Part shown: positions 28,801-36,322 of the stretch, one piece after another
How the letters are laid out: every line of letters starts with the position of its first letter
Position numbering within the stretch: position 1 is the first letter of the stretch
Source of the DNA: JBBWZH01 sp035544115
Lineage (GTDB): Bacteria; Actinomycetota; Actinomycetes; Mycobacteriales; CADCTP01
Direction: 5' to 3'
DNA length: 64,000 bases
Assembly (NCBI GenBank): GCA_963714145.1
Contig: OY970235.1
Span: forward strand, 4,650,001-4,714,000
Translations under genes and position numbers: made by a program
Notes under the pieces: model-generated
What the model was told of the DNA's origin: nothing
The model's database searches: none
The model's input: the letters and a program-made list of their open reading frames with translations, nothing else

Positions 28801-30311
28801 CCGTGCCGGGCGCGTCGAACCGCGCCGGCCAGGTGGTCGACGGCCTGCTCGTGGCGCGGGCGATGGGCGACGGCGTGCCGCGTACCCCGGCCGAGGAGGA
28901 CCTGCGGCTGCCGCTGCAGGCGCTGGCCGGCGCCGACGCCGGCGTCGCGGCGGCGATCGACGACACGGTGGCCGAGCTCGACGCCGTCGCCGACCTGGTC
29001 CTCGCCCAGTCCGTGCACTCGCTGCTGCGGGGCGAGAGCCCGGCCGCGGCCGCGGCGCTGGCCGCCACCGGGTCGGGCGACGCCGGGCTGCCCGCGATCG
29101 ACCTGCCGGTGTCCGGGCGCGGCGGCCGGGTGCTGACCACGCGGGCGCTCGGGTTCCTGCCGGCGTCCGGACCCGGGCCCTGGCCCGGCGCGCCGACCAG
29201 CCCGGCCGCGGCCGGGTCGCCCCAGGTCGAGGCGTGGGTGGCCGGCCTGCTGGGCCCGCCGGCGGACGTGCTCGCCGTGGCGATCACCACCGCCGCCGAC
29301 GGCACCACCACGCGGGCGCCGACGACCCTGGCCGGCGCCGGACTCGGGGCGCTCGATCTCGTCCTGGCGGCCGACCCGGTCGCCGCGGTCGCTGCGGCGC
29401 TGGGCGCCGACACCGTCGTCTCGCCCGGGCGGCAGCAGCTGGCGGCCGGCCAGCGCCCGCTGGGCGACGTCCTCGCCGTGGCCGGCGCGGTCAAGGCGGC
29501 GCTCGCCGTACTGCGACCGCTGCGGGCCTCGCACCTGGCGGCGCCCGGCGAGGCGCCGGGCGACGGCTGGGACCTGACCGAGCTGGCGGCCCGCCTCGCC
29601 GCGACCCTGGCCCGGGTGCCGGCCGGCGACCCCCGCCACGACGCGGTCGCCGGCCACGAGGCGGCGCACCCGGTCGACGCCGGCACGACCGTCGCCCGGC
29701 AGGGCGAGTTGCTGCTCGACCGGGTCCGGCTCGCCGCCGGGCCGGGCGTCCCGGTGCTGCCCGTCGTCACCGCCGGGGTCCCGGCGCCGCTGCGCGTCGC
29801 GTGGTCGGCGGGGCCGTCGCCGACCGAGGACGAGCGGCTGTGGCTGGCCCGCACCGGGCTCGTGCACGGCGACCTCGGCACCACGGCGGAAGCCCTGGAG
29901 CTGGCCGAGGCCGTCGTCGGCACCGCGCTGCTGGCACCCCGCCTCGCCGTGGCCCGCCCCGACCGGGGCGCGGCCTCGACCTGGTGCTCGATCACCGGCC
30001 CGCCGCCCGCGGGCCCCGTCGCCGGCTTCCAGGTGGCGTCGTGGACCGAGGTCATCCCGGCGACCACGGTGCCGACCGGGATCGCGATCCACTTCGACCG
30101 GCCGTCGGCGTACGCCCCGAACGCCATCCTGCTCGCCACCGCCCGGACCCGGTTCTCGATGGCCTACCTGCACGACTGCCTGGCCCAGACGCTGCACCGG
30201 CTCATGATCCGCGGCGTCGGTCCCGACCTGCTGCTCTCCGGCGGCCAGTTCATCCCCGGCGTCTTCCTGCCGCCCGACTCGGCCGTGCTCGGGCCGGTGG
30301 AGGAATCGTGA
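25896..30311 (+). CDS. Uncharacterised 1471-aa protein with Gly/Pro repeat, third gene of the DUF6603 operon
   Basis: I place the start at GTG 25896 because it overlaps the previous stop as GTGA, the same coupling as the other junctions; ATG 25938 is an alternative. Residues about 47-83 are seven xPGGG units, a flexible linker. The following 1390 residues are mostly soluble and Ala-rich, with islands such as LLPVRLEVRFLPDRPGVEPTELVVRVLPDAFHVDAHDP, VGNHPYGLLPVRTN, and near the end WTEVIPATTVPTGIAIHFDRPSAYAPNAILLA and RTRFSMAYLHDCLAQTLHRLMIRGVGPDLL. No catalytic motif was recognised. The very large size and the partners suggest a structural or scaffold role in a complex. Confidence 0.85.
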   Translation: MSAGRPRRRLDRRDMPSASRREGAALAADRSEPADTVSAPRRPDLDGGPPGGGPPGGGIPGGGIPGGGVPGGGLPGGGVPGGGFEIDPEVIAAGLDPELPVALLPVRLEVRFLPDRPGVEPTELVVRVLPDAFHVDAHDPALMAVEVQLGHRYWEEVWRGGGDAAATTEARRWLAADLGTTRAAYVARSTAPTNPGQAPAAAVPADVPLDPAPAWPIVAERTSPAPGRARLLPARWAAYVEFEGEQAGPFWAERPVAADLAVTPGLVDLPPGADARQFLEAQGMGWLTDIAAAVAAGMAIRIPLAALPDLPPQGYDRLVVLGVAAGDDHHTAMAELLEAHRATQGLGILPPGTPTNTTATAAGIGADHDDVDAYFDTELDPPRVIPPLRFLGEPAELFGLGAADAAAIAFGLAGWTALDRTRHAADPSADLARAANQALWPATLGGWFGGSLSWADDGTSLLGPTGMLSTRDWVADFVRPEGPLPTLQVGNHPYGLLPVRTNLPIADPATTLESLEDVLAGIEDSLGGFEDAVPVLSPDATDRPPGSDEEAAARASAVGGALGAVPHLRRFVLRGVDEARADTADAFTHGLDVAEFLCQLVPDLDGQFWAPDQLSHSPYVQAFTEHEADCRGARGAQAQVDAIRSLADTIAGFNTTEHNAAAAGLVANYIMPGTSDASTDGPTADLWGLAVDHLSRVEQGQPHLARLGAEDHLGAERAPRLYTASYAGDGAEVAVGPLVDAARDDAAATRVGRWLDALLAAAGAVVAGGDGGYDASTAVPLLEHLLRVAVAQVQPAQAVAVRDGLARLRQHLDDAPGTALDDLDRLLRAALGPAMYRIDAWVTSLASQALATGRTGRRLGLQVGGYGWLVRVTPRAGRPSQGFVHAPSLPHATTAAVLRSGWSAFGTSGAGSPMAVDLSAPRVRAAKRIVEAMTAGLELTTLLGARLERHLHDRRRDAAIDEIRELVAAVPGASNRAGQVVDGLLVARAMGDGVPRTPAEEDLRLPLQALAGADAGVAAAIDDTVAELDAVADLVLAQSVHSLLRGESPAAAAALAATGSGDAGLPAIDLPVSGRGGRVLTTRALGFLPASGPGPWPGAPTSPAAAGSPQVEAWVAGLLGPPADVLAVAITTAADGTTTRAPTTLAGAGLGALDLVLAADPVAAVAAALGADTVVSPGRQQLAAGQRPLGDVLAVAGAVKAALAVLRPLRASHLAAPGEAPGDGWDLTELAARLAATLARVPAGDPRHDAVAGHEAAHPVDAGTTVARQGELLLDRVRLAAGPGVPVLPVVTAGVPAPLRVAWSAGPSPTEDERLWLARTGLVHGDLGTTAEALELAEAVVGTALLAPRLAVARPDRGAASTWCSITGPPPAGPVAGFQVASWTEVIPATTVPTGIAIHFDRPSAYAPNAILLATARTRFSMAYLHDCLAQTLHRLMIRGVGPDLLLSGGQFIPGVFLPPDSAVLGPVEES
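26035..26145 (+). repeat. In-frame 15-nt repeat encoding xPGGG units
   Basis: Seven consecutive 5-residue units (PPGGG, PPGGG, IPGGG, IPGGG, VPGGG, LPGGG, VPGGG) near the start of the 1471-aa protein. The tract is a flexible linker between a short basic N-terminus and the main body, and repeat slippage could change its length. Confidence 0.85.
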
Positions 30312-32074
30312 ACTGGCTGCGGCTCGAGGGCGCCGGCGTCGACGACGACGTCACCGAGGGACTCGAGGCGCGCGTGGCGGACCCGCTCTGGCTGCTCACC
30401 CGCCAGTTCCAGCACGGCGAGTTCCACGGCGAGGACGCCGCCAGCCCGGTCCTCGTCGGCGTCGAGGTGGTGACGATCCCGTTGACCGGCTTCACCGCGG
30501 GCGACGGTCGGGCGGTGCCGCGCGGGCGGGCCGGCCGCCCGCTCGAGACGCTCGCCGAGCAGGAGCCGGTCACCGGCGCGCTGCGGGCCCGGCTGGCGGT
30601 CCGCACCGGCTGGCACCTCGTCCGCACCCTGCTGAGCCTCGGTGCCACCGCCGCGGGTATCGACGCCCTCCGGGGCCGCTACCGGGTCCGGCTGCCCGCC
30701 GACGACGGCGACGACCCCGCCGGCGTCGCCGCGCTCGCCCTCCTCGCCAGCCGCTCCCTCGACGGCCTCGCCCTCGGGCGCGACCTGGGGCAGCAGCCCA
30801 CCCTCGCCGCCGAGGTGGTACGGCTCGCCGCGGTGCCCGGCGCCGGCGCCGGGGCCGCGCTGGCGGCCGTCCGCCGCTGGGGGTCGTCGATGGCCGACCT
30901 GGTGGACGAGCCGGACGGCGCCCGCTCGTGGCAGGCCCGCGACCTCGAGTACCGGTTCGGCGTGTCGGCGGACGCAACCGGCGGGTCGGTGCGCCTCGCC
31001 GCCTCGGAGTACCGGGGCGGGACGCTCGACTGGTACCACTTCGACGTCGCGGCCGACGACCTGCCGACGGGTGCGGCCGGCGGGGCCCCGGCCGTCCCCG
31101 GCCGCGAGGCGCCGCCGGTGGCGGACCCGGACGATCCCGGCGGCGACGGCGACGGGCCGGCGCCGGGGCCGGGGCCGACCAGACGGGTCCGCACGCTGCT
31201 CCCGGCGCCGCTGCGGTTCCCGGGGATGCCGGCGCCGCGGTTCTGGGAAATCGAGGGGACCGACGTCTCCTTCGGCGACCTCGTCGGCGGTCCCGAGGAC
31301 CTGCCGCGCGCGGTGGTCGCCGGTTTCGCCGCCCTCTACGCCGACGACTGGCTGAGCGTCCCGTGCACCCTGCCGGTCGGGACGCTGGCCCGGGTCACGA
31401 GCGTGGTGGTGCTGGACGACTACGGGCAGCGCCACGACATCCCCGCCGCCGCCGTGATCGACGGACCCGGCCGGCCGTGGCGGTTCTTCGAACTCGGTGC
31501 CGACGAGGGGCCGGACGCGGTGGAGCGCACCCGGCGCCGGCCGCCGTGGCTGCTGCTCGCCCCCGCCCTGCCCGACGTGGACCAGGGGCCGGTGCTCGAG
31601 CGCGTCGACCTGGCCCGGGACGAGGTGTCGAACCTCACCTGGGCCATCGAGCGCCGCGTCGTCGGCTCCGGCGGACGGCCGGTCGACCGCCGGGGCGAGC
31701 GGCCGCTGCCGGCTCCGGCCCCCGTACTCGCCGATGCCTGGCGGTACCGGGCGCTGCCGTGGGTCCCGTCGCACTGGATCCCGTTCGTGCCGGTCCGCGG
31801 CGACGACGAGCAGGTCCACCTGCGGCGGGCGCTGATGGCGACCGACGACCCGGCCGAGCGTGCGGCCCGGCTGCCCCGCGGTGAAATCCTCGAGCCGGAC
31901 CGCCCGCTGCACATCGCCGAGGAAGCGGTGCCGCCGAGCGGCCTGCGGGTCGATCGCCGGTTCCAGGCCGCCCGCGGCGCCGACGGCCGGCTGCACGTCT
32001 GGCTCGGCCGCCGGGTACGCGACGGCGGCGACCGAATCGCCGGCCGCTTCATCCCCGACCGCCTCGAATCCTGA
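30308..32074 (+). CDS. Uncharacterised 588-aa protein, last gene of the DUF6603 operon
   Basis: It starts GTG 30308 (VNWLRLEGAGVDDDVTEGLE), overlapping the previous stop as GTGA. The N-terminus has a distinctive WLLTRQFQHGEFHGEDAASPVLVGVEVV, and the middle YRGGTLDWYHFDVAADD is followed by a Pro/Gly/Asp linker. The C-terminal half begins PAPLRFPGMPAPRFWEIEGTDVSFGDL, then ADDWLSVPCTLPVGTLARVTSVVVLDDYG and RRPPWLLLAPALPDVDQGPVLERVDLARDEVSNLTWAIE. It is soluble, beta-rich, without a signal peptide and without a known catalytic motif. It is followed by the hairpin at 32113-32142, so it closes the operon. Confidence 0.87.
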   Translation: MNWLRLEGAGVDDDVTEGLEARVADPLWLLTRQFQHGEFHGEDAASPVLVGVEVVTIPLTGFTAGDGRAVPRGRAGRPLETLAEQEPVTGALRARLAVRTGWHLVRTLLSLGATAAGIDALRGRYRVRLPADDGDDPAGVAALALLASRSLDGLALGRDLGQQPTLAAEVVRLAAVPGAGAGAALAAVRRWGSSMADLVDEPDGARSWQARDLEYRFGVSADATGGSVRLAASEYRGGTLDWYHFDVAADDLPTGAAGGAPAVPGREAPPVADPDDPGGDGDGPAPGPGPTRRVRTLLPAPLRFPGMPAPRFWEIEGTDVSFGDLVGGPEDLPRAVVAGFAALYADDWLSVPCTLPVGTLARVTSVVVLDDYGQRHDIPAAAVIDGPGRPWRFFELGADEGPDAVERTRRRPPWLLLAPALPDVDQGPVLERVDLARDEVSNLTWAIERRVVGSGGRPVDRRGERPLPAPAPVLADAWRYRALPWVPSHWIPFVPVRGDDEQVHLRRALMATDDPAERAARLPRGEILEPDRPLHIAEEAVPPSGLRVDRRFQAARGADGRLHVWLGRRVRDGGDRIAGRFIPDRLES

Positions 32075-32112
32075 CTTCCCGGTCCAGCCGACCACGATCG
32101 GGAGGTGGCCGG

Positions 32113-32142
32113 CAGCCGGCCGGACCGCGGGTCGGCCGGCTG
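32113..32142. terminator. Long hairpin between the converging operon and dehydrogenase gene
   Basis: CAGCCGGCC pairs with GGCCGGCTG, and inside it GACC pairs with GGTC around a GCG loop, with one bulged G: about 13 bp in all. It lies between the stops of the 588-aa gene and the minus-strand dehydrogenase and could end transcription from both sides. Confidence 0.7.
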
Positions 32143-32153
32143 GTGCGGGTCGG

Positions 32154-33317
32154 CTAGCCGGGCCCGGCCTCCCGGGTGCGGTGGGGGTACTCCGGCGCGC
32201 GGTGCTGGAAGGACAGGATGTGCGGGTTCTGGATGACGCCGTCCCGGATCTCGATGGCCCGCCGGAGGGTCGCGGTGGCCTCCCACGCCGCGGGGCCGCC
32301 GAGCACCGGCCGCAGGTACGGCAGCAGCGCCTCGCTGATCTCCCAGGTGGCCGAGTTCCACAGGTAGGACGGGCTGTGGTCGACGGCGTAGTAGCCGACG
32401 TTGTCGCCGACCGTGAACATCGGTGCGGCGAACGACGTGGGCCGCGCCCAGCTGAAGCCCATCCCCTCGTCGCAGGACACGTCCACGATGAGGCTGCCGG
32501 GGGCGAACGCGGCCAGGTCGTCGTCGGTGACGAAGGTCAGCGGCCGGTCGGTGTGCTGCAGCACGCAGTTGACGACGATGTCGTGCTCGGCGAGAAAGGC
32601 CGGCATCGGCACCGGGCCGGTCTCCATCAGGACGTCGCTCTGGCCGGGACCGCCGGCGCCGGGCTGGAAGTGCAGGATGCGGGTCGAGTGGATCGGTGAG
32701 GCCACCGCGGTCGCGCCACGGTGGGTGAGGACGTCGACGTCGTGCACCCCGTGCGCGTTGAGGGCGGTGACCGCGCCGCGGCCGGTCGCGCCGAACCCGA
32801 TGACGGCGGCCCGCAACTGGCGGCCGTAGTCGCCGGTGGTGCCGGTGAGCTCCAGCGCGTGCAGCACCGAGCAGTAGCCGGCGAGTTCGTTGTTCTTGTG
32901 GAAGACGTGCAGGCGGAACTCGCCGTCGCTGGACCAGTGGTTCATCGCCTCGAAGGCGATCAGCGTCAGGTGTCGGTCGATGGCCAACTGGGTGACCTCG
33001 CGGCTCTGGACGCAGTGCGGCCAGCCCCACAGGGCCTGCCCGTCCCGCAGCTCGGCGAGATCCGCTGGCAGCGGCTTCGGCAGCAGGACCACGTCGCAGT
33101 CGGCGATGAGCTGCTGCCGCGGCAGCAGGCCGGCGACATGTGGCGCCAACCGCTCGTCGGGCACCCCGAAGCGGTCGCCGTAGCCGCGTTCGAGGAAGAT
33201 CCGGGCCCGCAGGTCGGCGTCGATCCGCTCGATGTGCTGCGGGTGAATCGGCAGCCGCCGCTCGTGGTCCTTGAGCGACCGCGCCATGACCGCCAGGCTG
33301 AGCTGGTCCACCTGCAC
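32154..33317 (-). CDS. N5-(carboxyethyl)ornithine synthase-like (AlaDH/PNT family) oxidoreductase
   Basis: 387 aa. The first half matches the AlaDH/PNT N-terminal domain in the carboxyethylornithine-synthase arrangement: GWPHCVQSREVTQLAIDRHLTLIAFEAMNHW and HVFHKNNELAGYCSVLHAL. The Rossmann half starts RAAVIGFGATGRGAVTALNAHG, and the end has LIVDVSCDEGMGFSWARPT and YYAVDHSPSYLWNSATWEISEALLPYL, all positions conserved in that enzyme. The known enzyme reductively joins pyruvate to the side chain of ornithine or lysine using NADPH. The length is somewhat above the roughly 310 aa of the lactococcal enzyme. No amino acid pathway genes adjoin it, so the amino donor is uncertain. Confidence 0.8.
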   Translation of the reverse strand: MQVDQLSLAVMARSLKDHERRLPIHPQHIERIDADLRARIFLERGYGDRFGVPDERLAPHVAGLLPRQQLIADCDVVLLPKPLPADLAELRDGQALWGWPHCVQSREVTQLAIDRHLTLIAFEAMNHWSSDGEFRLHVFHKNNELAGYCSVLHALELTGTTGDYGRQLRAAVIGFGATGRGAVTALNAHGVHDVDVLTHRGATAVASPIHSTRILHFQPGAGGPGQSDVLMETGPVPMPAFLAEHDIVVNCVLQHTDRPLTFVTDDDLAAFAPGSLIVDVSCDEGMGFSWARPTSFAAPMFTVGDNVGYYAVDHSPSYLWNSATWEISEALLPYLRPVLGGPAAWEATATLRRAIEIRDGVIQNPHILSFQHRAPEYPHRTREAGPG

Positions 33318-33402
33318 CCCCCGGTTGGAATCCCCGACGAACGCTATCCAACCGCTCCGGTGCGCCGCCGGGCCGGCCGGTCTGCGAGTCGGTGCGTTCC
33401 GG

Positions 33403-34611
33403 TCAGGGGATGTAGCCGGCGGGGGTGACAGTGAGCGCGGTGGCCAGCAGCAGGAGCGCGAGCGAGCCGGCCGCGAGGGCGTACCTGGCCCATGGCGGTA
33501 GCCGGCGCAGTTCGACGGATGCCGGGATGAGCAGCGGGAAGGCGGTGTAGACGATCCGCGGCAGGGAGCCGATGGTGGCGATCCCGGAGGTGCTGCCGAT
33601 CAGGACGACGGCGAGCGAGTAGGCCAGCAGCGGTGCCGGTAGCCGGTGCCGGACCGCCAGCGCGAGCAGCGCCGCGGTCACCGCGGCCGTCGCGCACACG
33701 ACCCAGTACAGCGGCCGCCCCGTCGGGTGCAGCAGGCAGTAGCCGGCGACCTTGGCCAGCGCCAGCCCGAAGTCGGTGCGCGCACCCCAGCCTTCGCGCT
33801 CGGTGGCGAACCAGGCGTCCGGGCGGCCGGTGCGCAGCCACAGCCAGCCCAGGTAGCCGATCCCACCGGCCGGCACCAGGGCCAGGGCGGTCAGCGGCCG
33901 GAAAGCCGGCCGGCGGACCAGCACCGGGACGGCCGCGACCAGCGCCGCGACCACCAGGGCGGCACCGGTGGGTCGGGTGGCCGTGGCGGCCGCGCCGAAC
34001 AGGCCGGCGAGCAGCCACCGCTGCCGCAGCAGGCAGTACAGGCAGCCGCCGGCGGCGGCGACGAACAATCCCTCCGGGTAGGCCAGGCCGAGCACGAAGC
34101 CGGGCGGAGCCAGCGCCCAGCCGACGGCGGTCCTGCGGGCGACGACCGGCCCGGCCACCGCCTCGGCCACCAGGTACACCACGGCTACGGCGACCGCGCC
34201 GGCCAGCACGGCGACCAGTACCTCGGCCAGCCACACCGGCACGCCCGCACCGGCCACGGCACGCACCGCCATCGGGTAGCCGGGGAAGAACGCCACCGGG
34301 TTGGCGCGCACGCCGGCCGGCCCGACCGGCAGCGCGTCCGGGTACCCGCGCGCGGCGATGGCGGCGTACCAGCGCCCGTCGTGCCCGGTGAGCCGGTCCC
34401 GGACCGGCAGCGCCGCCGGCACCGCGGCCAGCACCGCCAACTGCAGCGCGCGCACCCCCGCGTACACCGCCAGCGGCGGCCCGAGGCGCCCGGCCCAGGT
34501 CCCGGCCGGCCGGTCCGCCGCCGCGGCGGTTCGAGCCGGCGCCCCGGCGCACCCGCTACCCGCCGGGTCGCCGTCACCCGCACACCGCTCGATAAGGCAT
34601 TCTTGACACAT
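33403..34611 (-). CDS. PIG-V-like polytopic mannosyltransferase-family membrane protein
   Basis: Read from ATG 34611 (MCQECLIERC); the open frame extends to a TTG at 34653. About nine to ten transmembrane helices are visible. The first lumenal-side loop has DRLTGHDGRWYAAIAARGYPDALP, and further on AFFPGYPMAVRAVA. These are the motifs of the PIG-V family (GPI mannosyltransferase 2-like, lipid-linked donor), which in actinomycetes are GT-C-type glycosyltransferases of unknown acceptor. The four Cys near the N-terminus (CQEC, CAG, CAG) are unusual. It lies alone between the dehydrogenase and a toxin-like gene, all on the minus strand. Confidence 0.8.
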   Translation of the reverse strand: MCQECLIERCAGDGDPAGSGCAGAPARTAAAADRPAGTWAGRLGPPLAVYAGVRALQLAVLAAVPAALPVRDRLTGHDGRWYAAIAARGYPDALPVGPAGVRANPVAFFPGYPMAVRAVAGAGVPVWLAEVLVAVLAGAVAVAVVYLVAEAVAGPVVARRTAVGWALAPPGFVLGLAYPEGLFVAAAGGCLYCLLRQRWLLAGLFGAAATATRPTGAALVVAALVAAVPVLVRRPAFRPLTALALVPAGGIGYLGWLWLRTGRPDAWFATEREGWGARTDFGLALAKVAGYCLLHPTGRPLYWVVCATAAVTAALLALAVRHRLPAPLLAYSLAVVLIGSTSGIATIGSLPRIVYTAFPLLIPASVELRRLPPWARYALAAGSLALLLLATALTVTPAGYIP

Positions 34612-34764
34612 CGACCCCGGACAGTACGGCACCGCCCACACCCGAGGCCGCAACAGTGCGACATCGCCGAGCAGGTGCCCGTCCGACCGCGCTCGCCGCA
34701 GGCGTTCGAACCAAAGCGGACCGACCCGCCCGACGCGGCCGAACGCGCGGACGTGGGGCCCGGC

Positions 34765-36198
34765 TCAGGTCTTCTTGAACTCGGGCACCTTCCGCACGAA
34801 CGCCGTCCAGTCGGCGCACACGGTGATCGCCGCCGGCAGCTCCAGCCCGGACGCCCTGATGTCCTTGACGTGCTGCACGCCGATCTTCACCAGCTGCGGC
34901 TGGTCCGGTGGTTTCTGCGCGTACCGGTTGAGCAGGCCGACGGTCATCAGGCTGCGGGCCCTGCCGACGCTGGTCAGCGCGCCGATGTAGGTGGGTTTGG
35001 CCAGCACGCTGTCGATGCCGGTCATGGCCTCCCGCGTCGCCGGATGGTCCGCCAGCCCGACCGAGGCGTACTCGCGCAGTGCCAGCTCCTTCAGCACGCC
35101 GGTCGACCGCTGGCAGTACTCGATCAGCTGCTCGGCCTGCTGGAAGTTCACGGTCGCTTCCCGCCAGGCCGTCTGCCCGTCCCGGTAGGCCTCCGTGCGC
35201 TTGGCGAAGGCGCCCGGGTCGCCCAGGCCGCTGAGGTCCACGCCCTTGACCGCCAGCACCTCGGCCATCGTGGCAGCGAGGTTGGCCAGGTTGTGGTCGG
35301 CTGCGGTACCCGGCTTGCCCGGCGACCCGTGCTCGCCCGACCTCCAGACGTCCTCGCGTAGCACCCCGATCACGGTCAGCGCGTCACCCAGCCGGCGCAC
35401 CAGCACCGACTCGAGCGGTACGCCCAGCGTCCCGCCCTTGTGCTCGGTCGTTCCGGACGTGACGCGCGCGGCCAACTCCGGATCGGCGACGGTGACCCCG
35501 GTGAGCTCGGACCCGAAGCCCCAGCCGAGCTCGGCGGCGCGCTGGGCCTGCCGCTCCGACTTGCCCCGGTCATGCTTCTCGCCCACCAGGAACACCCGGC
35601 CGGCGTAGCTGGTCGCAGACTCGAGCGGGGGCTTCTTCTCCTCGATCTGCTTCTCCTCGAGCTGGGAGGCCGGTGTCTCCTCCTCCTGCTTCTCCGGCTT
35701 CTCGGGTACCGACTCCGCTGCCACCGGCCGCTCGGGCGTCGTCACGGTGGTCGGCACCGGTGCGTCCTGCGGCCCGGTCGACTCCGTGGTGCGCCGGCGC
35801 TTCGTCTCGGCGCGACCGGTCTCCGTCTTCGGCTCTCCCTCCACCGCTTCCCCCGGCGTGGCCTTCCCGGGCTGCCCGGGCCGCCGGAAGTTGCCATTCC
35901 GTATCGCCTGGTGTAGCCGATCAGCGACCGTGACATGGTCCTTGTACCTGGTCCGCAGCGCGCGGAGTTCGGCCTGGCTCAGATCCTCGGTCTCGATTGC
36001 CGCCGTGTCCGGCAACTCGACGCGTACCCGCTGCACCGGCACCGGCGGCCGCTGCGGGCCGAGCAGACGAGTCACCGCCGCGTTGCCGACCTCCGACTGC
36101 AGGACGAGCAGCCGGTGGGTGAGCGGAGCCGGCGCGTCGCGGGGCGGACGATCAGGTGATCGCCGCGCCCTGCCGGTCACGTCGTGCGTAGCCCGCAT
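34765..36198 (-). CDS. Toxin-like protein with eCIS/polymorphic-toxin N-terminal motif
   Basis: 477 aa. Near residues 30-45 is LLVLQSEVGNAAVTRLLG, the LQxxxGNxAVxRLL motif that in actinomycetes precedes DUF4157 proteins and other eCIS-associated cargo or toxin proteins. Next comes a long charged, Pro/Glu/Lys-rich linker (about 95-195). The C-terminal 280-residue domain begins SYAGRVFLVGEKHDRGKSE and ends LVKIGVQHVKDIRASGLELP. The pair GExH...GxQH recalls the EreA/ChaN/TIKI hydrolase superfamily, but this is a visual match only. There is no signal peptide, which fits non-Sec delivery. No immunity gene is obvious. The divergent neighbour is a ferritin-like protein. Confidence 0.75.
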   Translation of the reverse strand: MRATHDVTGRARRSPDRPPRDAPAPLTHRLLVLQSEVGNAAVTRLLGPQRPPVPVQRVRVELPDTAAIETEDLSQAELRALRTRYKDHVTVADRLHQAIRNGNFRRPGQPGKATPGEAVEGEPKTETGRAETKRRRTTESTGPQDAPVPTTVTTPERPVAAESVPEKPEKQEEETPASQLEEKQIEEKKPPLESATSYAGRVFLVGEKHDRGKSERQAQRAAELGWGFGSELTGVTVADPELAARVTSGTTEHKGGTLGVPLESVLVRRLGDALTVIGVLREDVWRSGEHGSPGKPGTAADHNLANLAATMAEVLAVKGVDLSGLGDPGAFAKRTEAYRDGQTAWREATVNFQQAEQLIEYCQRSTGVLKELALREYASVGLADHPATREAMTGIDSVLAKPTYIGALTSVGRARSLMTVGLLNRYAQKPPDQPQLVKIGVQHVKDIRASGLELPAAITVCADWTAFVRKVPEFKKT

Positions 36199-36322
36199 TC
36201 GATGCTCCCGGGGCCGTTCCGACGGTTGCGGCCGATGCTACGACCGGGCCTGCCGCAGCGCCCTGAGGGCGGCTCGCCCATCCAGTTTGTAACGGTGTAA
36301 TCAATGACCCAGAATGGCCGCC

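Noticed and set aside
27246..30197. 983-aa minus-strand frame within the 1471-aa gene
   Set aside because: Low-complexity Arg/Gly/Ala translation, no start context; the plus-strand gene is coupled at both ends.
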